Source of the DNA: Heterobilharzia americana
Lineage: Eukaryota > Platyhelminthes > Trematoda > Strigeidida > Schistosomatidae
DNA: 64,000 nt
Assembly: GCA_944470555.2 (NCBI GenBank)
Contig: OX104127.1
Span: 114,604,741 to 114,668,740 of the forward strand
Direction of reading: 5' to 3'
Shown one piece after another: positions 25,100 through 40,000 of the stretch. Position numbers and translations under genes: made by a program. Each line of letters begins with the position of its first letter. Positions within the stretch are counted from its first letter, which is position 1. Below the pieces are notes generated by a model. The model made no database searches, was not told the DNA's origin, and saw only the letters and a program-made list of their open reading frames with translations.

Positions 25100-28000
25100 C
25101 TGAAAATGTAAAGGTACATGATCAAAGTTATGGTAAAATATGTTCATTTCATTTTGACTAGTCGAAAAAAAGAAAATGTTAATCAATTAGGAACTCTCTA
25201 ACACAAAGCATCTTTTATGCATGGGCTCTGTTCGAATAAATTTTTTCCCCGTGTATTTTGTCAGTACCGCTTCAGGGAAAAGAAGCTGGATGAAGATTTA
25301 CAGGTGAACACGCTGAAATTTATGCGGACGTGACACAAGTATGATGTCGATTCTCTTCTGAACGACCAATATTTGTAAAATTACTCACTCAAAACATCAT
25401 TTGTTGCCAATTCGGTCACAAAAGGAAACCGGTTTGACCCTTAGTCAGGGAGGATTTCTTAAAATGTATTGAATATGCTAAAATGTTTTGATTTAGGCAG
25501 ACGTCGATCAGCAAGCCGCAATACATTCATAGCCTCTTAGCGTAACTGTATAATTAAATAAAATGTACTAACAAGCTCTACAATTTAATGTGGATTAGTA
25601 ATAAAATATAATGGATTGTGTATTGATTGATCATAGGAGTGCAACCAATTTCATGTTGTTTAGTCCTGAGTGCAGACCGAATTCTATCGATCATATTTGC
25701 AATGTGGCAACCAAGCTAGGAAGCTCAGCATCGCGGTGCACATTAGTAGATTTTAGTTGGTTGGAGGCAATTGGCAGGGCTTCCTGCCGATTGTGAATTG
25801 GAAAATGGAAATGGCCTACTTTATAACAATTTTTCCCGTCGATTGTAAATGACAAAAAATTAATGAATGAACTTCAGAAATGTTTATATTTTCACTAAGA
25901 TTGGATGGAAAACTGGAATGTTATGCTTGAGAAACAGTGATTGGATTCGACAAACTTGGGCAATGGCATGGGCATCTAAACAATGTTTTTTTGATACGGC
26001 CTAACAATTTAAGTCAACAATAACAGGTCAGTTTATCTACAGACATGGGCCCTAACCACAACGGGATTTTATCTCTCACTTTATGAAGAACGAGAGCTTG
26101 ATTCTATGATAGTTACTCTCCATATATAACATCCAGTGAAACGACTGTATTTATTGATGGTTATTCACCATGTAATGCATACACAAAGGAACTAAAATCT
26201 ACTTTAGCTTCATTACGCTGCACGAGTCATCTTCTAATGTAAACAACAGCTCATATTGAGTAATTAACCTGAAGGAATGAAGTAGAGTATTTTCTTCGAA
26301 CTGGTTTTGATAGACGAGTATCCGGAACCTGGCTAGCTGTATCATCTTTGGATTTCATATGCATACAGAAGTATTTCTTTGGTGCCTTCAATTTGTATGG
26401 GACTTTAGGCTTATTTTTCAAATGCATACCAATAGATGAAGACGGGTATTCATGATAAGGCAGACTTTCCTTGAAGAACCCCAATTGTCTATCTAATATA
26501 CCTTCCGTACATATATGATAAATTCTTAAAATTACAGGGTTATTCAAATTCTTCTTCCTGGTTAATTTGAAGAAGCTGTAAAAATCTGTCAACAGCCCAT
26601 TCTATTCAGGTTTATGGTTAATCGATTTTTGAAGTAATCTGTCACTTTTCTTAGATAGTCGAGGATCTAGAAACTCAAATTTCCATTCGAACTAAAGTGA
26701 TAGCGTTTAATCAATCAATAAGTACAAACTAGGGAAGATATCCAGACCGATTATGGATTTAACCGGTCATAACAAACATTGGAAATATCATCTATATATC
26801 ACTTTTAATTTCATAAATGATCGACAGTTGATTGCAAAGTACTTGACTACCAATGAACCACAAAATAGTTGGTAATAGAGAATAAAGTAGAGATCCCACT
26901 GTTATATTGTCTTTTTGTGGATATATTTCTACGTTGAATAAAAACTTAATATTTAATGTACATCTTAAGATTAGTTCTTTAATATATCTAGTAGATATAC
27001 CAACATTTGTCTCTTTAAAAATATTAATCAGCATAAGAAGTATGCTGCTTCTGCCGGGAAAAAATTAGCAAATAAAGGAATGTTTTGTTGCAATTTTTCA
27101 AAAGTTTCATAATTTTTGAAAATGATGTCGTCACAGGTTAATTTGAACCAGACATCTACAGAATTAGATGATTAGGTAACCGATCCTTGTAGATGTACGG
27201 CCGACGATGAGGGCTTGGAATTATCGATTCAGAAGTCTCAACAATAATACATTAATCTTGACTTACTTTGGAAAGAATTATATTTAATCGCTTTTCTATT
27301 TCCACAGTATTGTCTTTCACTACAACTGGCTATAATAACTGCAGGTTGCTATTGGGAGCTGTAAGCATTCCATATACATATTCTGACCAGTTTATTAGGA
27401 ACATTTGACCACTTTTATTTGGGCTTGCAGATAAGAATACTTTCTTCTATGATATGCCGCTTAGTTATCAGACAATGGTACTTTCACTACCAACTAATAC
27501 TAACCCATGACCCGTCTTAGCATTTTTCATATGTTTAACCTAGTCTATAAATATACAGTGAAGTTGAGAAGTTACGAAGAATCCTATATATTGCTTAATT
27601 TCCTATTTATGTTCCTGTACTTTGATGTTTCGGTGAAAATGAAACTACAGAAAGTTCTAGACTTTAGCTTATTGTGAGGTAAAAAATATGCACGTATGAT
27701 GCTAAGCACAGGCAGATATTCCTGCTGATGAACGTTAATTACTTGTTTTTAATTTTCCTAGATTTGAACTTTTAGTTGGTTATGCTTATTTTTCACTGCT
27801 GGAACTGAGAACCCCCCATCGATTAAAATGAGTTTTTTGTGTTAGTTATACAGGTCATCCTAATGGATTGTAATAGGCCTTATGTGTACACTAGTGAAAC
27901 CTAAGTTTCAAATTGCTTTGACTCAGTTAAAAAGTATTCGTATAGAAGGCTGTTCTTATTATGACAGTAGGATCGAAGGATGTGGATAGGAAGCAGTTTA

Positions 28001-31000
28001 GCCTTCATTACTCAGTTGATAATTTCAATTACCTGTATCTTTTACAAGTTTGTATTAGTTTAATTGTTTCGCTGGTGGTTCCGCTAAAAAAGTTCTATTA
28101 TTTCTAGAAATATTTCTAATCATTAAAGAATCAAATAAAGTATAAAATACTTTGTTGGGACCGCCTTATTCTGATAACAAAATTTAATATGCAGTCAGAA
28201 CCAGATTAATAGTTTACTTCCAGAATGTGTTCAGTTCTGTGATTGTCAGGTAGGATTTAATAATCGTTTCCATGCAAATATTGGTTGAAAGATTCACTAC
28301 GTCATCAGAAATCATAATTCATTACAGAGTGCAATATTTGTTGTACCAACAACGTTTTAATCTCAAGAAGACATTATCCAACATAATCAGATTTGAAAAC
28401 TATTTATTATTCATTTGGTGCCTTATTTTCGAGCTTCTGACTAATAGACAAAGACAAGGAGAAATTATAAGCATCTAATGACAACTGATACCAGCTGCAC
28501 AGTAGGTCGATCTCAAACGCCAGTGGCCTAGTAGTTAACTCTTTGTCCTTTTAAGTGTTGGGTACTAGGTTTCAGTCTCAATAAGAACAACATCACTCAC
28601 TGGGGTGCAGACACGTCCAGCTGACAAGTTCCAAGTAGGACAAAATCCGCATCCAGTATTCCACTGCTAGTCACCAAAATGAATGCAGTGAGGTAAAGCG
28701 CTAAAACAGTTGACGCTTGGTAGATTTCAACTTGCATTTGGAAACTATGACAAAAATTCATCACCATTTCCATGAGAGGCCAATAAATTGACAGTATGTT
28801 TCTGGAGTGACTTACATAGAACGGTAGCAAGTCTATTTTTATCATACGAGTAGAATTCATATCTGTGGACTACATATTTAGAAAAACTAGAAGATTAATG
28901 AACCACAAACTTTTCTAATAAAAGAAATTTAACACATTTAATTTTGCTATTTAATTCCCGTTTCATTACAATTTACGACAATTTACGTCCAGTACTTTAG
29001 AATTAGCAAAAGATTCAAACTTCAGAGCTCACTGAACGCTTAATGTCATCCAATAATAATTAGTGTGAAATCACAATTCTCTTACTATATGATCTACTTT
29101 CCTTCAATACCAATAACGCATAGGTCAGTTTCATTACAGGTAATTATAGACCGAACATTTATTGATTTTAATCATAAGTTTTGTTTTACCCCATCGCTAT
29201 TCATAATAACCTGATTCAGAGTTAAATACAGCATTTGTAGTATTCATTTAAACAGGTGTTTTGCAACTGAAATATGTTTATGATTAAAAACATTTTTGTA
29301 TCTTCCTCCCACCTATCTTCAGCTTATCAACGCAAAAAATTGATTTTTAGTTATCTGAGGTATACATTAACATAACTTACTTTCAATCTCTTACTAATAA
29401 TTATCCGTTAAATGTCAAAGTAACTAATTTATATATGTCAGTATTAAATAAATTTTCAGTTACAAAATTTTTTCCATTTGTGAAAACGAAAAGTGGCACA
29501 AAATGTCTTACCTTATGTTCAATTTTCACAATTCTTGAAGCCAAACACTGATGTGAATCATAGACATCGTCACTTTTTGATCCAGGACGCCCCAGAATCT
29601 GATCCAATCTAAAGGAACAAGCATTGAGTACGCAAAGTAAATGCTTAAAATGAAATAGATATGACAAATGATGTGAAGTTTAGTGTGATATGCACGGAAG
29701 CGAAAATCATTACATCCAACACATCTACACAAGTGAAACTGGTCTTTATGTTTTTACCGAAACTAAACAAACAGGTTGATGCTTTTGAAACAAGTATCTG
29801 AGCTGCCTAATGATTAGTAATTAGTGTCTTTTGATGTCGAAACTGTTGGTTAATAAATTTGCAAAACGACTTTATGCTGATACTTTTCTATTGTACCTGT
29901 GAGGTAATCTCCGCGTTATTATGGTTGGAAATAAGGAATTATGTAAATGCTTTCATGGACCTCAGATTTACAGGCAATATTGTAACGGACATCCATCCTC
30001 AATACTTATCAAAGTTTCCAAGTAGAACATTCACTGCTACAAACCTCCGTATTCCGTTCTCATAACCGACAGTTAATTCATCAGTGCATGAAACAAAAGT
30101 TGACACACTGGACCTCTTCAGTGTGTATTCGCGAGTTCACCTTCTCATGTGGCTCTAAGTACTTCAGCCATTCTATGAACTCACTGGAGAAACATGCTTC
30201 AGGACATTACCCAGCCTGGTTGCTGAACAGTGAGCATAAAACGAACTCCATCTCCTTCGTTGAGCACCACAGAGACCGTATTTAGCTGCTCCAGAGACCT
30301 CGTTCAGAGTTCTCTACAGAGTTTGATCAAGCCGATCCAAAGAGGTGAGGATTGGAAAGTTGTTTACATCCAAGCTTTGGCAATTCAATGTTTCAAACCT
30401 AACTGAGCAATAAGAAAGCACACTTTCTATACCATGGGGTCAAACAGTTTGTTTTTGTTTTGTCTGTTTATATGTACATTTCTTTATGTTCATTAATTCT
30501 CAGCAGATACTAACACTAACTGTTCGGTTCATTTTATCCCAGAAATATTGACATGATATCTTACTTTACGTAACACTACTTTATTCACTGCACATACGCA
30601 TCTATTAAGTTTGGCGTTTGACTGCAAGCTCATCTGGAACACTCACTTGTTTTTACTTATATACTTATGGAGGTAGGGCTGTGGATACGGGTCGTCGTCT
30701 TTTTGATATCCTTCTGTTGTCCTTCAATAAAATAAAGAAATTCAAGGGATCTATTCCTTACTATCTATTCAACGGAAGTTACTGCCTTTTATTTGAAGCA
30801 TTTCTGCAGACTCCCTTTACTTTAGAGTTTGTGTAAGCTTTGGAGATTGTGGAACAGTTTGTTGTTTAAAATTTGGAGAAAGGAGAAAGTTCTCATCCGC
30901 TAAGCTTCTCCTACAAAAATCGAATGACGACATTATACGTCGTTTGGTTCAGATATCCACAATCAAGTACCTATATTCATGGTATGTTGTCCTCTCTGGC

Positions 31001-34000
31001 AAACCATTTTTCGTTTTGACTTCAAAGAATAATGGTTACTAACGTGCAAACTGCGGAATGAAATAGACATATCATCCCCTTGTTTACAGCCATACAGAGA
31101 ATCAAATTATTAAGACTTTCAGCGTTTTTGACCACTTTATCTCGTGATGTTCTGAAATGCCACCTCTCAATTCTGAAGTTCGAAAGTATGCTGCGCTTTC
31201 TTAAGTCCTTACCTAAACTGTTCAGAGAAAGCTGAATTTAGTACATATTTGGCTCTTAAGAACAGTGCTAAAAGCACGTTACATTTTACTAATTGGATAT
31301 TTAGATAAAAGATTAGTCTATTAGGACAAGTATGGAGAAAATGTTCTCTAGATGAGCTACTTCCATGCAATTTAGTGGTATCAGAAACAGAAACGAAACT
31401 GTGAAGTATTGGGGAGTAGTGAGGTAACTCATAACAAGTGATACATATTCTTGTCCCTGAGTTCAATTTAAAGTCTACTGACGATAGCTTATTTTTGGCT
31501 TTCTAAAGTTGGAGTGAGTTACCGCATAAGATTACTCATCGCAGAGCACTAGAGAGCAACCTGTCTCATTTTGCCTAGTACTGAATGCCAGTCGAATTCC
31601 ACCAATCATTTTGTAATATGGCCATCAAGCTGGGAGCCTGAGTTTTGGGGTGCACTTAGAATTTGGTCAGCACTCAGGACTAGGCAACATAAAATTGATT
31701 TCGCTCCAGTGCCTAATAAATGTATGCAATGCAGTCGTGCTGGAGATCACTTCCAGCTCGAAAAGCTCAGTGGTAGCGTCTTTGACTGAAACACTGGGAG
31801 AAGCGGGTTTGAATCTCAGAAGGGACATAACTTCCCTTCGAGGCTGTAGATGCACCTTGCTGACGAGTGCAAACAGACACGAAACCAAGGTTCAAGACTT
31901 TCTGGCAATTGGCTGAAATCAAATAACATGACATGACTCGTTTTACTGAATTTATTTATGAGGGAAGTGTTTTGTAGTGCATTACAGAACTAATTTCATT
32001 GTCTTCTGAGTTGCAGATGAGTGGTTTTATTTTTGGTCATCTTGCAAACTTTTTACAGGCAAGAGACTACTATGAGGCTTAATTAAAGTTTAAATATAAA
32101 GAACGTGGTTTATTCTTAGTTAAAAATAACTCCGATTTAGCGGTAGTATCTTAATGATTTCACGTATACATACGACCAGAGTGTTACCAAACTCGCATAA
32201 CTAATAACCAGTCAAATGGTTTCCCTTTGATAATTTTTCAGTTCTGAAATAATCGAACTTCAAGCAAGAATATTGTGTAGACAAGCTGTTAAGTCATGCT
32301 AGATAGAAGGTCTTTTGTTGAACGTTGCTCAACTCGATTTTAAGTCGTGAACATAAACAACAAAAGAGGTTTAGTCAATTTTCCGGAGAAACTGAAATTT
32401 TCTAAGTGGCACCTACATTAGAAAGTGATGGCGTTGATCCAATTCATAAATTCCCTATTCTCAGATCGATTCAGTATTTAATTATCGGGCATGATGAATA
32501 GTTTGAAAGTTTACGATACCATCCCTTATATGTTGTGTTCAAAGAAAGTTGGAGTTTGGTGAACTGAAAAAATTTTGGCATTGGGCAAGTAATACTTATT
32601 ATAAATGCCAAAATAATGAGTGATATCATTTACTTTCCCATTGGTAGTTTGGTTTTAGGCTTCATTTTTAAAAGTGTTCTTCTAGAAATACACTTCATGA
32701 TACCTTCAGAACCATGCTACTTCTTGGTTTATATAAATTACATGGTATCTGAAAGCACCAGGGAACACTGATATTTAGAACATTCCCAAATGGTACTGAA
32801 AATGAAGAACTTTTCTACGGTAATCATTTTCAACAAGTTTGAGGCCTTTACTGTTGTCTTAGATGAAGATAGTCAAACGCTGAATAAAACGTGTTTGAAA
32901 TATGATACTATTGCATTCATGTGAACTGAGTTAGGTTCCATTTTTATAGTTTTATCTTTTTAGCATAGCTCTTAACAATATCTAAAGAGGGTGTTATCAG
33001 GATTCTATGCAGCATATTCATCATTCAAAACTACTCAGTATGCAGCAGAAATAATTTCATTTATTTGTTTAAAGTTCTATGAATATTAGTTTACAATTAC
33101 CTTGCTTGTAATGTTTTTACACGAGCCAGCATATCGACATGTCCAGCTGAATACTGTTCAATAACATCTTTTACATCATACGGTCGAAGAGCCTCACGAA
33201 ACTTCCTGCGTGCCACAAGAAATCGCAGTTTACGAATAACACGTACAGCTACTTTTTCCTTCTCTGTTAACGGATGCAGGATAACCTCAGATCCCCGAGA
33301 TGAACATAAAACTGAATCTTGCTGAAACGTAGTATGATATGGATAACTGTGGCCATATGAAGTTAATTGACCTCTTCGTTTTGATATATTTACATACTCG
33401 CTGGGACCTGAAGGTAACAGATCAGTTGCATTTTTTGTATCATTTGTAATTTGTGCTTTACTATATGCTGTCAGCAATTCATCAGCTCCTGAAATTATTA
33501 AACAGCAAAATAAATTTGTTGATCCGACTATTCCAAATGTAAAGGGACATATCAAATCTGAATTCAAAATGGCTCGTCAGTTTCGGCTTATTCATAATTA
33601 AGTTTATATAATTATAACGACTAATTGGGTGCCAAAAAACTGAAGTAGTCATAGGAATATACTTTAGTGTAATTTCAGCGTGTTTAGGGAATCAAAACAA
33701 GATATTTCTGAACGCTTCGCTAGGTAAGCCACAACTTCCTAAGCAGGCGATAAAGTGGTTGTTTCAAATTTTTTATCAGCTGCTAGAAAGGTTTCAAGGA
33801 TAAATTCAAGAGGATCTATACACTTTATAAAGCTTTTATGTGGACAATTCAAAATAATCCGGCTAGTCAACAAACTAAATTTATGTATTGATGGGAAAAG
33901 TGAGATATTAAGTTAATACTCAGAACTATGTTGTTATGTTGTGATCTAATCTGTCGAAGAATGTATTTCCATGAAATGGTTGATTATCCCATAGTTGAAT

Positions 34001-37000
34001 GTACACCATGTAGGTAAACAAATTGAATTGTTCTTTTCAAACAAAACAAATATATTGAAGCAAGCACTTTCTGATAGCTGTTTACAGTACAGGTGTGGTT
34101 TGATTATATTAAACAGTGGTTAAAGTTCGAATATAAGATGTAGATTTTAGCCTACTGGAAACCCAGTAGTTAGGTGGACTTGTATTGCAAATAATTACGC
34201 CACATTCAAGGGAATTCGAATCCACTTCTCATGTTTTAGGAGTCACAAAGTAATCAACAAAGCAAGAGATATAAAATAACTGTTCATCATGCAGAGGATA
34301 AAACTTAGTATTACACATGTTAACCAATTTTCTTTGGCATTTTCACCAACTAAGTTAGTGGGTAACCTTTTGCCATGTATTTTATCATATCTGTCTCATC
34401 TAGGAGACCAAGCTGTCATAGCAGATAGAAAAATAGCTTTACATCGATTATTAAGAAATTATTGTCACCCTAATTATCTGTTTTCCATGTTTAATTGACC
34501 ATCTCGTAGTTATGTTTTCTAAATAACATCTTTTTTACATGAAGAATTGTTAAGTTGGTGTATTAATAGGCACCAGTAATTTAATCTTTTCTGATTTTTA
34601 TTGACTGAGCCATGATGAAAGTGATCTTTTCAACATATTGAGTTATAGTTACCCATTCATCAGCCAAGGATAAAGTTTGCTCACGCACTTAAGAAAACAA
34701 ATAACTAATCATGACAGTTACATTATTTTATTTTTTTATTTTGAGCGTGATATGTACAAAACGATATCATCGTAGTGCATATATTCATATATATCTGGTT
34801 ATTTAGTCCTCAACTTTGTCGTGTTCTTATACGAAAACCTCAACTGAAAATCGAAATTTGATATTATTGATGGATAGTGGCTAACAGTGGGATGCAAAAT
34901 GTGCATTTCGTCTTATTTAGGACTCGTAAGCTAAGTGTGCCTTACATTCAGAAGGTGGTTGTTCCCACTAAGACTCGAACCTCGGGGGCATCCGCACAAC
35001 AGCCTATATACCCATAGTGGTCGGTGAATCAGGTCTTATCAACGATGCAGATGCCCGACCTATTAAATTAAAGACTAAATTTCATGATAGTGTCGAATAA
35101 TCTATAGGCTTAATCTGTATGACTCCAATGGCAGATTAGCATAGTCTAATTAGGCATTAGTTATGCATTCCAAAAGACTTTAATAAAGTCAGTAAAGATT
35201 CATGTGAAGGGCATTGTGTCGAGGTGGTCTTCATCTTAATAAATAACTACCGAATGGATCAATATATCAACTCGTTTACCTCTAACCATCTTACATGGAA
35301 TACACTGTTTTACTTAGTCGAATTCCTTGACTCTATAGCTAAAATGAAACATACATTAGTAAGTTTCTTTTGTCATTATATAGTGGATGGAATATCATTA
35401 TTTACTATTTGCCACAACATAAGTAACTACAAAATTAAGGGATAAATGAACTAGTATATTTCACACCAATTAATTTACCAAGCAAAAGTGGTTTTGATAT
35501 TAAAAGTGCAACAAATAACAGTAATTTAGTCACTGGTAGTCATATGTGTAGCCATGGAAGTAGGAGTTTATCATTGGAAATTTCAACGATCTTCATATTT
35601 TAGAATGACTATGTGACAAATATTCAAACTTCATTCCCATTCGTTTACATTATTCAGACAAATTTTGTGTTCGTCTAAGCCACTAACTACGCTTGTTGAC
35701 GTATGAAGCGAATAATTGCGCTAATTATCTTTAGTGGAAAAGTAACCAATGTTTGTTGCAAAATCAATCAAAACATTGTTTTGGAATTTCCTCACAAAGC
35801 TCTTCACTGAAGAATAAAAAGAACAAAATTCACCAGTTACAATGAAGAGATAATTCATTTATTGATTATGAGAGAAAGCTGTAAAATGTAACGCTTACCT
35901 TTCTCCAATGAATCCTGTATTTTTTCACTGTCGAGAGCTTCTTGAATGTGCTTCATCCTGTACAGAAAGCAAGTACAATACAATGAATAATGACGATTTT
36001 AGAAGTCTGTGCAGAAATGAATGTATTCTAGTTTGGTTTTACTCCAATCTTCTGCGAAGCTCCCAGTTTCAGGCCGGGTGTGTAATTACTTGGACGTCTT
36101 GATCCCCTCATCGAGTAGGAGACATCATACAGTAACACATTAACCTGAAAATGAATACTCCAGCTAGAGATTTCCGGTTAACTCAATTTCTTTTTTCTAA
36201 CTGAAGTAATAAGAGTATATTTCTGTGGAGTACAAATATGGCTTTAAAACTGGCTCCACTTATCACTGTTTGATCGATTGGACAGAATCTTCAATTGGGC
36301 TTGATTTTTTGTTGATTATAAGAGCTTGTGCAGAGGTACTGGTTTACGGTAACAGTCCATGATGATGGTGGTGATTTACCTCAATGATATAAACACTCAT
36401 TAGCTAATTACTAGGCAACAATTTTGAGGCCATCTAAATAACCTGAGACAGGAACTGAGTTGTAGCGCAAATCATATACACTGGTTTTAGTACACTACAC
36501 GGCACTTAAAGATGTATATTGCTGTTCGGTGTCAGATCACATAAGATGACATTATTTGACTGAAGAATGATATTATACTTTATTAGTTGTAAGCTTCATA
36601 TATTTGTTTTTTTAAAACATCGACCGCTTTGAACTTTCTGAATAAAACACTTTAAGTTTATTTAGATGATGCAACAAACATCGAATGATAACTATTATCG
36701 CTGAGTGGAACTAGGAGGTGGTTTATTCCCTCAGTGAATATAAATCAAATGACAGCTGCTATCTTGGTGTGGTGGTCGTATGTAAATGTTACAGTGACCA
36801 AGCAAGCCACACTGACTGGAATGCTCGCTCTCTCGAGATCTCATCATAAGAGGAAGGTCTATCAGATAGAAGAGGTGTAAATCACTACACTATGATGGAG
36901 GTCTGAGGGTGAAGTCGTACTGCTACTAGCTGGATGGAGTGTGACAACAATAAGAAGTTCCCCTTGGATGGCTAACAGTTTCGCACTGATGCTGCCTTTC

Positions 37001-40000
37001 CAATTGGTGGTGGTGCGAGGTAATGTCGGCCTCAAATCAGAACACTCCTCACTGCCTCGTGGTCTACCGGTGTTAGCGGCATAGGTTTTCTCTCTCCGGC
37101 GTTGGAACAATTAGATCTTATACCAACAATCCTCAAAGAGGCTTCTGTGGCAAGCATCAAGCAGATATCTCATGGGCTCTGCGGTCATACAAAACGTTTC
37201 CCATGCACCCTAGAGAAACAACTTCTATGGTATGAACAGGTGGAAAGTGTCAACCACCCGCACTCTTCTAGTAGTAAACACAACAAAACCATACATAATT
37301 TAGCCTCCTCAACTCTGCTTCCTCCTTCTCTTTCATTTCCTGATGTTAATAATGTCTGTAAAACACTATTCAAACTCTTGATCTGAGACAGTTATGAACG
37401 ACCAAAGCCGTTGTAATCTCGTTCTTAGTTTCCTAATACCCCACCAACATGAACCGATGCACTTGTCAGTGAGGTCCGATTTTGATTTTGTCTGTTGGCA
37501 TGTCTGTCAAATTACCAAAGTAATTCAATACAAAATATGGTGCATAAATGCTATGAGTCTTTTTGTTTCTTATATTTTTTGAAAATACATCTGCAAATTC
37601 ATTTTTATATAAGTTCCATGCAGTAATAAACTATGTATACTAATTTGTCTCCTTTTTCATTTATGTATGACTCAAATGAAGCTAATTCTTGCGTGCAAAT
37701 AATCTCCTTCTTTCTGGTTTGGGTAGATTTATTGCCTGCATAGTATCTTAAAATAGGAAGATATACTTTATATGCACTTATTTGCCATTAGATAGTCGTT
37801 ACGTTAGCGGTGTTCAGAAGGGAAAACACCAGCTGATCCAACTTAGTCGAAGAAGTTCGCCTATACAGTTCTTTCTCAAATATGTCACCATATGACATAT
37901 TGTTGAGTGGTGTATAATGTCAATAGATTACAAAGAGTACTGAGAGTCTAAATTCACAGTTATTTGGCATGTATGACAGTCTCTCCTTAATTGATCAAAA
38001 AGCTTCTGTGATACGAAAAGTTAGCCACAATCTTCTACTCAAACAAATGTATGTTATTGTTGGAGATTTATTCATGGCTCTTGCAGATCGCACTAAAGAC
38101 CAGAAGAATTTCACGCGAAATAACACATATCATTTGATTTAGCATGTTAACTGAACACGATATTTGTTGCTTGATTTCAGATATCCGAAAAATGAATAAG
38201 CTGTTTCTGTCTAACCAATGTCACGTAACTGAGGAGATTTCACTACTCTGCTGCATCCTAACTAACCAAAGGTAAGGAACTATTTTAAATCACACACTAG
38301 CTCCATTTGGTCCCAGATAACGTTCTCTCAATATTTATTGTATTATTATAGCTAAGTTGGTTATTTCTATGATTTTTCTAAAATTTATTTTCTCTTAAAA
38401 ATTCATTGGTAGACTCATTAGTTTAAAGTAATTGTCTTTGCAATATATTTTCATTTAATGACGAGTTTTTTCACCTTATTTTGATTAAATCACGACAAAG
38501 TCATTCACAACGACCCACTGTCATGAATAGAAGTGATTGAAATGAACAGAAATATGGCGATATCTTCACTGTTTGTACTGATAACTTGGACCAGACACAC
38601 CTCTTTCGGAATTTTAGGGACAATCACCCTTCAGTTAAATTCACACTAGAAGCTGAATGGAATTCGACATTTCTTTTTCTCAACATCAGGCTCCAGAGGA
38701 GGCCTGATTTTTCAACTCAAAGATCTATTTGCAGAACGCTCACTTGGTATGGGCAGCTGGACAGGCTGCACAGTCGGACGTCTCTAAGTAGGAAGAGTAA
38801 TCTAATGCGCTCACTCTCATCAAGAATAAAAAGGATATACAGTGACGATACACTATTTCAGGAATTAGAAAACCCTTGAGAAGTATTGTTAGAGAATGAT
38901 TATCCGTACGGGTTTTTCGGGAAAAATATAAAAAGAAAAGCAGGCTACGGAACAAATTCAGACATTTTCTAAGAAAATACTATTACTGAAACTCAGATTT
39001 ACAGGTAATATTGCCACGGATATCCATTGTCAATACCTGTCAAAGTTTCTGAGTATCACTGTGTATTCGTGAGTTCACTTGCACGTGTGAAGTTGAGCTC
39101 TGTTGCTGTGCTTGAGAACATTATCCAGCCTGGTTGCTGAAAAATTAGCATAAAACTACCTCCATATCCGTCGTTGAGCGCCTCGTAGACCGTATATCTG
39201 ACCCCTATAGAAACTTTATTCAAAGTTCTCTAAAAATTTTATCAAACCAATCAAAAGCGGTGAATATTAGACAGCTGTTAGCAGCCAAGCTTTGATAGTT
39301 CACAGGTTCAAACCCCAATTGTGTATTTAAAAGAAATGTGAAAGAACACTCTCATGACCGTGGCCTTAATCAAGTATTCTGAACATTTGTTGATGTTTCA
39401 TTCTTGTATTTTATTTGTTGATATATTAATTTATTCTGCCCAGATACCAATTCTTAATGTTCAATGAATTTTATAAAATAAGCTGTTAACATTAAGCTTA
39501 GTGTGACATTATTTCAGCCCCTACACACCTAGTAATTAAGCTTGACGTTTGACCGGAAACTTGTCTGGAACATTCACTCATTTTGCCTATATATTCATGA
39601 AGTTGAGGCCGTGAAAACGAGTCGTCGTAAAGATAATCATCTTCGTTGTAACCTCTTTTTGTTTTTCAGTCACCAGGTGGGGATTTTTCGTCATTTAAAA
39701 GTATAATCATTTTTATCCATAAATTTATTATATACTGGTGCAATGATCCTTTTACAGATATATTTCAGTGAAAAACGTACTGCACACCACTTGAATCGTA
39801 TGACGTTTGAAAATGTGGCATCACCAAAAATGAAATCTTCCATAAACCAAGCTGTTCTTTTTCAGTTTCACTACATTTATTTCTCAGCTCTTTGAATATA
39901 TGGGTAAATATATATGGAATATATTTTTGAGATGAATGGGGATTTTTAATTTAGACGTAGTATTCATCATGGACTGACATCAGTTAGGGAACCATTGAAA

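Larger units (their letters stand above)
25100..29511 (-). other. KCNQ intron 6
   Basis: 4412 nt, phase 0. Contains a partial family D repeat, the Sm-alpha-like SINE at 28510-28690, and an unexplained 113-codon open stretch at 26251-26592 on the minus strand. Confidence 0.85.
29609..33100 (-). other. KCNQ intron 5
   Basis: 3492 nt, phase 2. Contains a PLE relic and the family D SINE with its hammerhead. Confidence 0.85.
33489..35898 (-). other. KCNQ intron 4
   Basis: 2410 nt, phase 1. Contains an unclassified repeat, a possible tRNA-like remnant and a Sm-alpha-like SINE. Confidence 0.85.

Noticed and set aside
25100..25186. Extension of the KCNQ terminal exon to an upstream ATG
   Set aside because: The clean acceptor at 25102-25100 and coiled-coil continuity with the 29512-29608 exon place the start at 25099.
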